In this document: in pieces, positions 46,901 to 56,382 of the stretch
How the letters are laid out: each line of letters opens with the position of its first letter
How positions within the stretch are numbered: the first letter of the stretch is position 1
Source of the DNA: Sternotherus odoratus
Taxonomy: Eukaryota; Chordata; Testudines; Kinosternidae
Direction: 5' to 3'
NCBI GenBank assembly: GCA_032164245.1
Contig: JAVMKO010000006.1
Coordinates: forward strand, 105,975,310-106,039,309
DNA: 64,000 nucleotides
Position numbers and translations under genes: made by a program
Notes under the pieces: model-generated
Told to the model about the DNA's origin: nothing
Database searches by the model: none
The model's input: only the letters and a program-made list of their open reading frames with translations

Positions 46901-49427
46901 TCTCAGAATGGAGGAAATTGGGCACAAACCCAACTGCCAATTTGTGCATCAGAATGTCAGTGATGTGTCTGCGCATGAACAAAACATGAGGGACAGGAAA
47001 CACCTCCTGGAGCAGCTGGATGAAATGACCAAAGCCGCAGCGAGGTTGGAAAAGCAAAGCAGGGAGATGAAATTTTCTGACATCATGGACTATGACCCAG
47101 AGAAGCACAGTTGGTACGTCCCTGGGCTGTGGCACGGAGTCCCTCCCATGGCTCCAGTGAACATGGGATACAGCGAGAGCGTGTGTGAACTGAAGAAATA
47201 CCTGTTTGAATTTATGAGACACCGATCACCTCGCAGAGCCCCCAAGGACGTTCCCCAGTTCATCGAGTGGGTGGGGAGCCTCTGGAACGCCGTGAAACAC
47301 GAGAACTTCATCTTCAGCTTCAGAAACAGCCTGGTAGCTGAGGCCTATACCCAGCTGTCTGTGATGTACGCGGAGTGGGAGTGGGATTTCCGCAAGGAGA
47401 CACACCTCTGGATGTCCAAAGCAGAAACCACCATCCAGAACCAATCCCCAGACGATCTGGGTCCAGGCACCTTTGATAAACTAAGGCTGGAAGTTCACCA
47501 GATGCTGCACAGTGGGGAGCAGAAGATGCAGCAGAGTCTACAGAGCTACTTTGAGAGTGGAGCTGGGAACCTGCACCTTGTAGAGAAATACAGAGAAGAC
47601 TTTCACCGGAGCACGACATTTCTCCGGCACGAACTGGAGAACTATCTGCTCTGTAAATCCGAAGAGGCCATTCGTATTCAGAAAGGACGGAGCAAGATAG
47701 ACCATCTTCAGGCCGGGTACATGAAAGTCATTGAAGGGAAGGTAGATGGGCTCTTGCGAGACTGTAGGGAGAGAGACAAGGAGCTGAAGCCCAAGGAACT
47801 GGAAAGGGAGTTTGCCAAGATGTGGACGGAAACCTTAGCAGAGCTGCCACTGGAGAGCTTACCCCTACGCCACATCCACCAAGACATCCACTACCAGCTG
47901 TGCAAGGACCTGGAGAACAAAGGGAGTATGGTCAAGCAGATGCTCCATAAAGCCCAGAGCTTGTTGAGCTACCAAAACAAACCCTTCCGCATGAAGAAGG
48001 AGTATCTGGACTTGGCTTGGTACAATGTGCCTATGGAGTTTCTAACACAGCAATCTTGGCGTGAATTGGAAGAGTTCGCAAAGTCCCTGGTGGAGGAGTG
48101 TAGGAGGTACGTTGGGCAGAAGGTACATTCCCAAGGGGATTACGACCAGACCTACTGCAGGGAATTGCTGTGGATGATCAATGAGGGGCTCCAGCAGACC
48201 ACTGCTGGGAAGATTCGCACCAGTGCTTCCTTCGAAGTTGATTTAAAACTTCACATCCTGGGAGAGGCGGCCAGCATCTTCCAGAAGATGCATGAATGCT
48301 TTCTCAAGAAGAACGACCCTCAGCGTCGCCTAGAAGAGCTGAGACCTCAGTATTTCTCCACCTTCAGAGATCTTTACTACGAGAAGGATGCCTGCCAGAA
48401 GAGAGCTTTTGATTTCTGCGACCGGTGTCTGAGACCCGCCCTGTGGGAATATATGAAGAAGAGACTCGGGATTGAGATAGTGGGTGACTTTCTCAGCAGT
48501 GGAGAGTCCATCAAATACGGCAGCCGGAGCTTCTTCCAGTTCACGGTTCAGAAGAAACTGCTGGAGGAGATGGACTTCAATAACTACGTGCAATACATCA
48601 GCAACTATGAGAAGTTTGTAAAGGCCTGGATGGAGACATGCCTGATCAACCACTACAGAGAGATGGGGAGTTTGCAGGAGCTGGAGAAAGCAGTTCTAGC
48701 CACAATAATGAAGAAAATCCGGGAGACTCTGGAGGACTCCGAGTACCAAGATGCTCTCACCGTCCCTGAGTTCCTGGACCACTTCTGCCACGCAATGTGC
48801 AAAGAGCTGGTCATCTCCAAAGACAGTTTGGAGGTGATCCTCTTCAAGAACACAGCCAGTGTCGGGCAGTTTTCAGCCAACATCCAGACCTTCCTCCCCC
48901 AGGTGGAAGAAGGCATCCTCTCGGAGTGGGAAGAGCTGGGTGGGGAGATGGTCTTCACACAGCTCCAGTTCAAGCCCCAGGATGAGATCTTCAAGCGAGT
49001 GTTTGGCTGTGGGAAGCAGTGTCCGTTCTGTAAAGTCCCCTGTGAAGCAGGAGGCAGTGACCACAAGGAGCATTTTGCATCAGTGCATCGGCCTCAAGGG
49101 CTGGGGAGATACAGGGATGAGACAAACAACCGGCTTGTGTATTCTTTATGCTCCTCTGATGTAGTTTCTTCAATGTTATTTAGAAATCTGCGCACATCCT
49201 TCCAGTGGCATCCCTACAAAGATTATCGCCAGGTGTACCCCACCTGGCGCATCCAACCGGACCCCAGCATCAGCGCCTCCGATTATTGGAAGTTCATATT
49301 CAGAAAGTTCAATCGCCAGTTTGCCAAAGAGTACAACGTGGAGCCTGCCGATCTCCCTCCAGAGTGGAAGAAAATAACCAAGGAGCAGGCTCTGCAGAGC
49401 ATCCGAGAGGTCTTTAACATGGAATAG
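37998..49427 (+). CDS. CARD-containing very large inducible GTPase (URGCP/GVIN-like)
   Basis: Five coding exons join in frame (5751 nt, 1916 aa): 37998-38268, 38786-39268, 40474-40539, 43538-43747, 44707-49427, all phase 1 junctions with good GT/AG sites. Residues 1-88 form a CARD (IALLHTAPDPVLDEVASLG, EEEYEALERLPEP, GCEQFLECL). Residues 91-343 are a linker with ENP-type repeats (LENPGGATSLEKNE) and AETPG-type repeats (GAETPGAAVSVERS). From 344 the URGCP/very-large-inducible-GTPase body follows: RLRDLLEISPESL, then a degenerate nucleotide-site-like RLGSCSFSKSRLLNE near 530 with HHDFFIHRDM, a canonical P-loop GVQSTGKS at 966-973, the DTEG switch near 1019, long helical regions, and a Cys-rich CPFCKVPCE with HKEH near 1782. 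The body in one giant exon is typical of the family. CARDs recruit caspases or adaptors, so a role in innate immune signalling is inferred from the CARD and the ISRE. Confidence 0.85.
39725..40440. mobile_element. hAT-like element fragment with GC-rich repeats
   Basis: Starts CAGGGGTGGGCAAACTTTTT then GGCCTGAGGGCCACATC, a well-known hAT-type terminus. No matching right end was found. The interior from 40135 has four ~70-bp GC-rich units (GGCATGGCTCCAGGGGAGGG). It lies in intron 2 of the CARD-GTPase coding region. Confidence 0.55.
40885..43460 (-). mobile_element. CR1 LINE remnant with reverse-transcriptase domain
   Basis: On the minus strand, 42295-41843 encodes NGVPQGLVLGPVLLNIFIND and KFGDDTKLGG, the reverse-transcriptase core with YADD changed to FGDD. 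42511-42302 encodes upstream RT sequence. The 3' tail lies at 40885 (GGCCAGAAAGGACCATCAGA). Frames are interrupted. It fills intron 3 of the CARD-GTPase gene. Confidence 0.85.
43748..44706 (+). other. Intron 4 of the CARD-GTPase gene
   Basis: No exon is seen. It includes CCTATTTAAGCCTGGTAGCA near 44302 (TATA-like), which could be an internal promoter or an LTR remnant; evidence is weak. Confidence 0.45.
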
Positions 49428-50130
49428 AGGCAGGCTCTCTTCATTAGGATACTGTCTTTAATTCCAGAACAGGGTGGTGTCAGTCTTAATCCTGGCATTT
49501 TGTTATTGCCTAGGGCTTGATTTTGCCACCTGAAGGCTCCTTTAATCAATTCTTTATGTGTAATTGCCTAGGCTTAAAAAAAAAAATTGAAAGATAAAGC
49601 AGTTCCATCGTGTGACATCATATTGACACCTCCATAGCTCATCAGGTATTGAACCTCTAGATGCCCCGCACACACCTCTGCCAGTTAAGCTAACCTAGTA
49701 ACTGATAGCAGTAGTAGGTTGTCATCCTCCATGGGGACCGGCCACCACAGGTGAGTGGGGGACATGGTTTCCCAGATGGTTTCATCGATAATTGCTGACA
49801 GCAGAGGACAGGTAGAACTCAGGACTCCTGGGTTCTGTCTCTGATTCTGAGGGGAGAGTGCTCTGTTGGTCATGTCATAGACCCATCCCCCTCCCATTCC
49901 CCCCCCCCAAATTGACCCCTTCTGACCCATCCCTTCTAATATGTCCCTGCACCATCCCAGTTTCCCCCTCCCAGTTTCTTCATTACACATTCCAGTTCCC
50001 AACTAAAACAGGGCATCATAATGGAACATATCAGGCAACCTTTGCCACAGGGGGGCGCTACTAAGTATATCCCTAGGCTGGGCTTCTTCCTACCGAGAGG
50101 TAGCAATATGGCAGGGTCACTTCCCTGATG
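49428..50130. other. Sequence downstream of the CARD-GTPase stop
   Basis: Probable 3' UTR. No canonical AATAAA near the stop was seen; the first is at 50743-50748. A MIR-head-like unit lies near 49800-49860. Confidence 0.4.
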
Positions 50131-50760
50131 GCAGGTGGGTGGTTGACCCCACTGGAGCTACGGCCGAGTGACCCCAGCTGGGATCTGGCCCCATTGACCC
50201 CAATGGAGCTACCGCCGAGTGACCCCAGCTGGGATCTGGCCCCATTGACCCCAATAGAGCTATGGCCGAGTGATCCCAGCTAGGACCTGGCCCGATTTAT
50301 CCCAATGGAGCCACAGCTGAGTGACCCCAGCTGGGATCTGGCCCCAGTGACCCCAATGTGGGGGAGGGATAGCTCAGTGGTTTGAGCATTGGCCTTCTAA
50401 ACCCAGGGTTGTGAGTTCAATCCTTGAGGGGCCCATTTAGGGATATGGGGTAAAAATCTGTTGAATGATTTAGTTGGGGTTGGTCCTGCTCTGAGCCGGG
50501 GGTTGGACTAGATGATCTCCTACGGTCCCTTCCAACCCTGATATTCTACGATTCTATTGACCCTAATGAAGCTACGGCCGAGTGATCCCAGCTGGGGTCT
50601 GGCCCCCTTGACCCCAATGGAGCTACGGCCGAGTGACCCCCGGCTGGGTTCTGACCTGCAGAATCACTCCTCCACCCCCTTCCTAAGCAGCCCCCTTCAG
50701 CTGTCTGATGCCCTTTGCATTCAGTGAGGTCCTGGCTTTGCAAATAAAGATCTTGCAGGA
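50130..50760 (-). repeat. 51-bp minisatellite, right arm of the inverted pair
   Basis: About seven units in the reverse orientation of the 35690-36475 array (GAGTGACCCCAGCTGGGATC, TGGCCCCATTGACCCCAATG), followed by the reverse complement of its unique flank up to GCAAATAAAGATCTTGCAGG. A SINE interrupts it. Confidence 0.9.
50359..50557 (+). mobile_element. tRNA-derived SINE with CR1-like tail (turtle type)
   Basis: The head GGGATAGCTCAGTGGTTTGA has an A box and GGTTGTGAGTTCAATCCTTG a B box. The tail GGTTGGACTAGATGATCTCC then CCTTCCAACCCTGATATTCT is that of CR1, the structure of cryptodiran tRNA-SINEs. An 11-bp near-duplicate TGACCCCAATG/TGACCCTAATG flanks it (50348-50358, 50558-50568), though that word is also part of the minisatellite unit. 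Confidence 0.88.
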
Positions 50761-50764
50761 AGCC

Positions 50765-52025
50765 AATGACTAGTTCCCTGTGACCTCTACCCCCGTCACC
50801 CCACAGACTCAGCAGAAGTTGCTCGGGTTTGTTTTCCGCTACTAGCCCTTCAACGGGGCATCCTCACCCCAGGGGGGGAAAAGCATTTTCAGCAGGGATC
50901 GCGACCAGACAGATACCCACTCCCAGCCTCTGGGGGGGGGGGGCAGCAGGGACCCAAACAAACCCACGTTCCAGCCCCAGGGGCAAGGGCTAGAGAGACC
51001 CAGGGAGAGCAGGAGGGTAAAGGGAGAAAAGGGGGCAGAGATCCCCTACCCCAGCAACAAGCAGTGACTCAGGAGTGAGGGTCTCTGGTCTTGCCCTACA
51101 GCTCAGACTAGCTGCTCACACCGGTCCCATTGGGGGACACTTTCTGCGCCGTAGGAGCCCCAGCATTGGACTTTCTGGAAGTAAAGGGGAGAAGTCCAGG
51201 CTGAATAGAAGAGTTATCCGAGAGGGGAAGGATGGGCCTTGTAGTTAAGGCAGGAGGCTGGGGGAGCCAGGACTCCTGGGTCCTCTCCCTGGCTCTGGGA
51301 CAGGGTAGGGTCTGGTGGATTAGAAGCGGGCCGGGAGCCAAGGCATCTGGGTTCCATACCCCAGTGCCTCTGATGGTGGGTAAATCCTTACAGACTGCTG
51401 GGCCTCAGTTTCCCCCACTGTAAAACAGGGAATGCCCCTGTTTTGTAGACTCCGGGCGCCATCTCTGTGCCAGACCTGGCACAAAAGCAGCCAGGATCTC
51501 GGCTGGGGTGGAGGGGTCAGTGCAGCAGCTGGCACGATGGGGGCCTAGACCTTAGTCAGGGGCATCCACGCATCATCTGGCACATCCGAGTGCTGCAGGG
51601 GGGGTGCTGTAGACCTGTCCCATTGCAAACACAGAATTAAAAAGGTTCTAGTTTAGGAAGTCAAACCCACCACTGCGCGCAGGCGGGGATCCCCCAAACA
51701 GTCAGGCCTCTGCTTAACGTTAAGTTCCCCTCCGACGCCGCTCGAGCGCATTGTAAACCGTAGAAAGGGAAACGGGCCGGGTTCAACCATGAGGCTTGCA
51801 CAGAGTCCCGGCTCCAGGAGTCCTTCGGGTTAACACACAAGAACTTGAGCTTTAACAACGTGTGGTGCTGTCAACGCTGGGGCAAAACAATGACACCCCC
51901 CCTCCCCCAATGGTACATAAAGAGGATCCCGCCCCCTCTCACTTTTTTTAAAATTACAAAAAAAACCTCATGATTTTTAAACAGGCAGAGATTGCTACAG
52001 GTGTGTATATATAGCTAGGGCAGGG
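50765..52025. other. Non-coding interval
   Basis: MIR-like SINE pieces (51255-51440, with GCCTCAGTTTCCCCCACTGT) and unassigned sequence. No exon is seen. Confidence 0.5.
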
Positions 52026-52165
52026 GGGGTCTAGTGGTTGGAGCACTCTACTGACACAGACTTGGAGTCTCCTCCCCGCTCCGCCAGTGGTCTGCTGGGA
52101 CATGTTGGCCTCAGTTTACCTGTCTGCAAAATGGGGACAGCACCACTGATGTCCTCCGCAAAGGG
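52026..52165 (+). mobile_element. MIR-like SINE fragment
   Basis: TCTAGTGGTTGGAGCACTC (A box), then CTCAGTTTACCTGTCTGCAA and AATGGGGACAG, the MIR/CORE order. Confidence 0.75.
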
Positions 52166-53105
52166 AGTTGGGCGCGCTAGGTATTATTACACCGGTACAA
52201 AGGTCAGTCCCAGAACTAAACCAAAATGCTTCCAGCGTCACACGGAGACAGAGGTCCTGCAGCTTTCAGGAGCCCCTGGGTTAGTACAGAGCACGTAACA
52301 AAAAAACGATCCGTCCCGAGCGGTGGCGAGTTTTTTCTCGGTGAGATTTTTAGTTAATAAAAAACAAAACATCTTAAATACAACGCATTTCCCTACGCCA
52401 CCCCCGCCCCCACACAACAGTCTAGCCAACATTTTCTTCTTATACAAACGTTGTCCCCGAATTTCGCTAACGATCGGCTGGAAATAAAAGTCCAACGCAC
52501 TTGATAGCAACGTGAGCAGTGGACCCGCCTCTGCGCGCGGCGGCCAGAAGACTTTTAAAAGGGAAAATCCCCCTTCCCCACTCGATCAGATCAACTTAGC
52601 TAAGGAGAGCTACCGCGGTTGAGGTCACTGTGTCCTATGCCTCTCATCCCCTCTACCGAAATATTTCTAGGAGTTGCTCTGAGACAAGCAAAGAATGAGA
52701 GGGTTCCACTTAATAGGGGTGGTTTGTCTAGCTATAATAGCTACCCCAGTTTTAGGTCTACACCCAAGTTGTATTACTATGGCAGTCAGGGGGTGATTTC
52801 TTCCCTGATATAGTTCCAGCAGGAGAATCAAGCATGGAGCCAATCACGCTGGTATAAACGTGTCTTATATGGTATAGCTTAATGCCCTTCCTGTACGAGA
52901 ATAGCACCTTTATGCCCGTACAACTTCACCCATGCTGGGGACACTCCTGTTTTAACTACATCAGGTGAAAACTTTTCATCATCTGCACTGAGGGGTTTTT
53001 TGGGTGGAAAATTGGGGGTTTTAGAAAAAAGGATCCATTTTCCCCACAGATTTTCAATTTGTTGTCAAAAAAAGCCAATGGCTGGAACTTGAAATATTGC
53101 CATTT
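52166..53105. other. Non-coding interval
   Basis: AT-rich patches and a possible DNA-element fragment (GGTCTACACCCAAGTTG near 52757). No gene is seen. Confidence 0.5.
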
Positions 53106-53109
53106 GGGG

Positions 53110-53575
53110 AGAGTCCCGCACTGCCTCATGGGAGGCAATGGTCCATTATCTCATGTCCCTGTTCTCCTTGGTAGGTTGGGATGCCCTGTCGGATTACCTT
53201 TCCCATGATGCATCATGGCCAGGGCTTCCCATGATGCACTGCTTCCCCTCTCCCAGACAGGAGACTGTGCATAATGGCAGGTATAACTCAGGTGTATCAT
53301 CCTCATTTGCTTCTGTAGGCCAGGTTCCGTGAGTGGCCTACATCTCCCATGATGCACCATGTTCTCCCATCTTGGAGAGAGATGTTCCGCCATGGCAGAT
53401 ATAATCCAACCAGGAGTGCAGCGTGCCAGGAGAACATGAAGAATTCAAACTACAATTCCCATGATACACTGCATCAATTCAAGAGGAATGACCAGGGTGC
53501 ATCATGGGAAGTAGAGGCTAATCAGGAAAATGAAGACCTAAACTATACCTCCCAGCAGGCACTGTGAAGCATTTC
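53110..53575. repeat. Cluster of TCCCATGATGCA motifs (ZNF143/THAP11-like sites)
   Basis: Eight or nine copies, in both orientations, of a motif ranging from ACTACAATTCCCATGAT (53448) to CCCATGATGCACTG and its inverse GCATCATGGGAAGTAGA. The word resembles the SBS site bound by ZNF143/THAP11 (ACTACAATTCCCAGCATGC type). Confidence 0.7.
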
Positions 53576-56382
53576 TAAATCAAAACTATTCAGATTTCAG
53601 CTTTAAAAAAAAAAAAAAAAAAACAACTTTTGCCAAAAAAAATGAAATTTTCTGCTGAAAATTAACCCCCTCAGCCCTCCTGAAAAATAGACAAATTTAG
53701 CTTCCGTCTAAAATTTTCCAACAGGGATGGAACATAAAAATTATTTTTTGTGTTTAGACAAGACCCTAAGAAACGTAATGCCACCTTCATAAGACCTGCC
53801 TTGCAATGAGACATCTCAGCTGGGGTCCGGAGAGCAAATATCGTTGCTATCGTGTGGGCTGGGCTGTATTTCAAAACGAAAAACAAAAGAGAAAGAGAGA
53901 GACAGAGAACAGGAAGCCTAGATGTTTGTTTATAAAACAAGCACCGGGGCTTTGCCGAATTTATAAGCGTATCACAGATCACACGGATGCATGGGGGTAT
54001 CAAATCAGCCCTCTCTCGAGGCGGATGGTTGGGTGGAAAAATGAATGAGAATCCCAGGGCCTGCTGGCGAGTGGGTGGAAAGGATCAATACTGGGGGTGG
54101 GGTAAGGTAAACCCGTTTTTATCATTGACGGCTGGAGTTTTGAAAGAGACGCCCAAGATTCAGGGGCCCAAATCCAGGCTCGGTTCTCCGAGGCAGCCAT
54201 GACCTTTTAAAATAATCATCACAAAACAATCGGTGTCTCATTAGATAGGTGGAAACCGCTTTTCGAGCACCACCAGCATGCAAGGGGGGAGAAGTGTGTC
54301 TACCGCATGCCGCTTTTCCATTATTTCTATCTAGAGCAGCACCAGGCAAGGTGCTCTACAGACTCAGATCAATTAAGTGAGCTACTTAAAAAGCTTTACT
54401 CCCCCAGGAGGGAAGGAGCTAAAGGGTGGGGAAACTGAGTCCGGGCATTCTCCAGTCTGGGTCTAAGATTAGTTTGCGGCAAAGCCAGGATAGGACCCAG
54501 AAATCAGCACTGCAGGGAGCTCAAACTTAGCTCCAAAGCTAGTCACTTACAAATAACAGAGCTGAACGTAAGGGGGTGGAAGCCCTCAGGTTTATTGGGT
54601 TTTATTCCACACAGAAGAGCCACCAAATTACAGCTGGGGGAAGAACAAGGGATAGTCACTTAAATATTAACACAGTTGCAGGAGGGGAGCAGGGACTAAT
54701 GGTTAGAGTGGGGGGCGGTAGAGGAGAGGGGCTGGGAGTCAGGACTCCTGGGTTCTATCCCCACCTCTGTGAGGGAAGTCTAATGGGTTAGAGCGGAGGC
54801 AGCTGGGAGTTTGGTTTTGTGGTTGGGGGGGGGAGATAGACTCTTCTTTTAAAACCGTGCCACGTACCGAGACAAATACAGGAAACCTTTAAGTGTTGGC
54901 GTTTCTAAAAGAGAAGACTGCTTTGTGTGAGAGATCTGAGTACCGTCAGGATTTCTGCAATACACTTACATATTCCGCACCATAGGACAATAAAAAATAT
55001 TCATACATTCAGTAGCACAATAATAACTATTTCTGGGAGGTATAACTATATTTTATCCCAACCCACGAAGAAAGAAATTTTTCTACGATCACAATTCAAT
55101 ACCTCAGTTGAAAGCACCCCGCTATTTTCCTCTCTTGTAAGACCGGTAATTTTTATTTTTATTTCCTCCCTCCTATAAAAGGCATCTTTAAGCACTTTGT
55201 TTCAAAGGAATTTTGAAGACAAATGTGTGTGGTTCACAAGGGAAAAGTTGGTTTAAAATTCAGATTTGATTCTTTTCCAGAAAAAACAGTTTAAAATGTG
55301 TATTTTCCTTTTCTCCTTAAACAGAAATTTAGTTCTCTTTTTAAAAACAAGTCGGTTTTTTTTGTTTTCAGAGGAAAATTGTAATAATTAAGACAATTTT
55401 CTCTCAGTAAAAAACGTGTCTTTATTAAATAGTTTTTCTTTTTTAAAAAAAGTTTTGTTTTGAAGACCAACTTTCATTGCTTGAGGAGGAAATTTTTTAA
55501 AAATAGATAAATCTCTCCCTCTTCCAAAAAAAACCACAACAAAAGTCAGACGAAAAGTGTCTATTTTTAAAGTTTTCTTTTAAACTACAGATATTTAAAA
55601 TTAAAGGTATTTAGACTTTTTGCAAGGGGCATCTTGGCCAATTCTGGGAGGGAGGAAAAAAGGAGACTTCTTTTTTCCCCCAGGTGTGTCAATTTTTAGG
55701 GGCAAAATTATTATTTTTTTCAAACAAAGCAATTTTTAAAAATGTCCTCCTCCTTCTCCGATAACAGACACCATTTAAAAAGAACCTGGGAATTGGTCAA
55801 AAGAAATCAGAAAATTAAATTCTACAGATGTCGAAAAACCAAACCAAGCCAAAATAAAAACATGGCACCAAAGTTGTGTGAAAAAAAACACCACAACGTT
55901 CAGGATCCTGTGCGGGAGATCACAGGAGCGTCGTCTGAACCGATTTCAGTGGAACCCGGTGAGAATTACTGCCAAGCGGATTAAAAACTCGATTGAAATC
56001 AATTGGATTTAAGCACGTGCTTTGAGTTAAACGAGTGCTTAAGATCTCTCCTGAATTGGGGGCCGAAACAAGGTAAAATAGGGTTACGGGGAAAGTTCTC
56101 AGAGGCACAAAAAGGCAGCAGAGAATCAAACTAACATCACTTCCCCTCACCCATCCATTGGAGAACTAGGATCCACCCCAAAACCTCCCCCCCTGATTGT
56201 TCTATGGCACCACAAACTGCCCCCACAACTGGGCACCTCTCCCACCCACCCCCGTATGTGCCTCTGAAAATTCCTCCCCTCCCTAACGATTTGGTGCTAG
56301 GATAACAATCGACATTGACTCCCCCCCTCCATCTCCTCTCGTCCCCCCCACCCACACATTCGCACAGTCATTCGCACGGCCC
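53576..56382. other. Non-coding interval, part likely the ZNF646-like 3' UTR
   Basis: A-rich run at 53604-53622, a short MIR-head-like unit near 54735, and strongly AT-rich DNA at 55180-55760. On the minus strand, possible polyadenylation signals (TTTATT on plus) occur near 55146 and 55419. Which is used is not known. Confidence 0.4.

Noticed and set aside
50359..50435. Functional tRNA gene
   Set aside because: A and B boxes are present but the tRNA fold is degenerate and the head continues into a CR1-like tail; it is a SINE.
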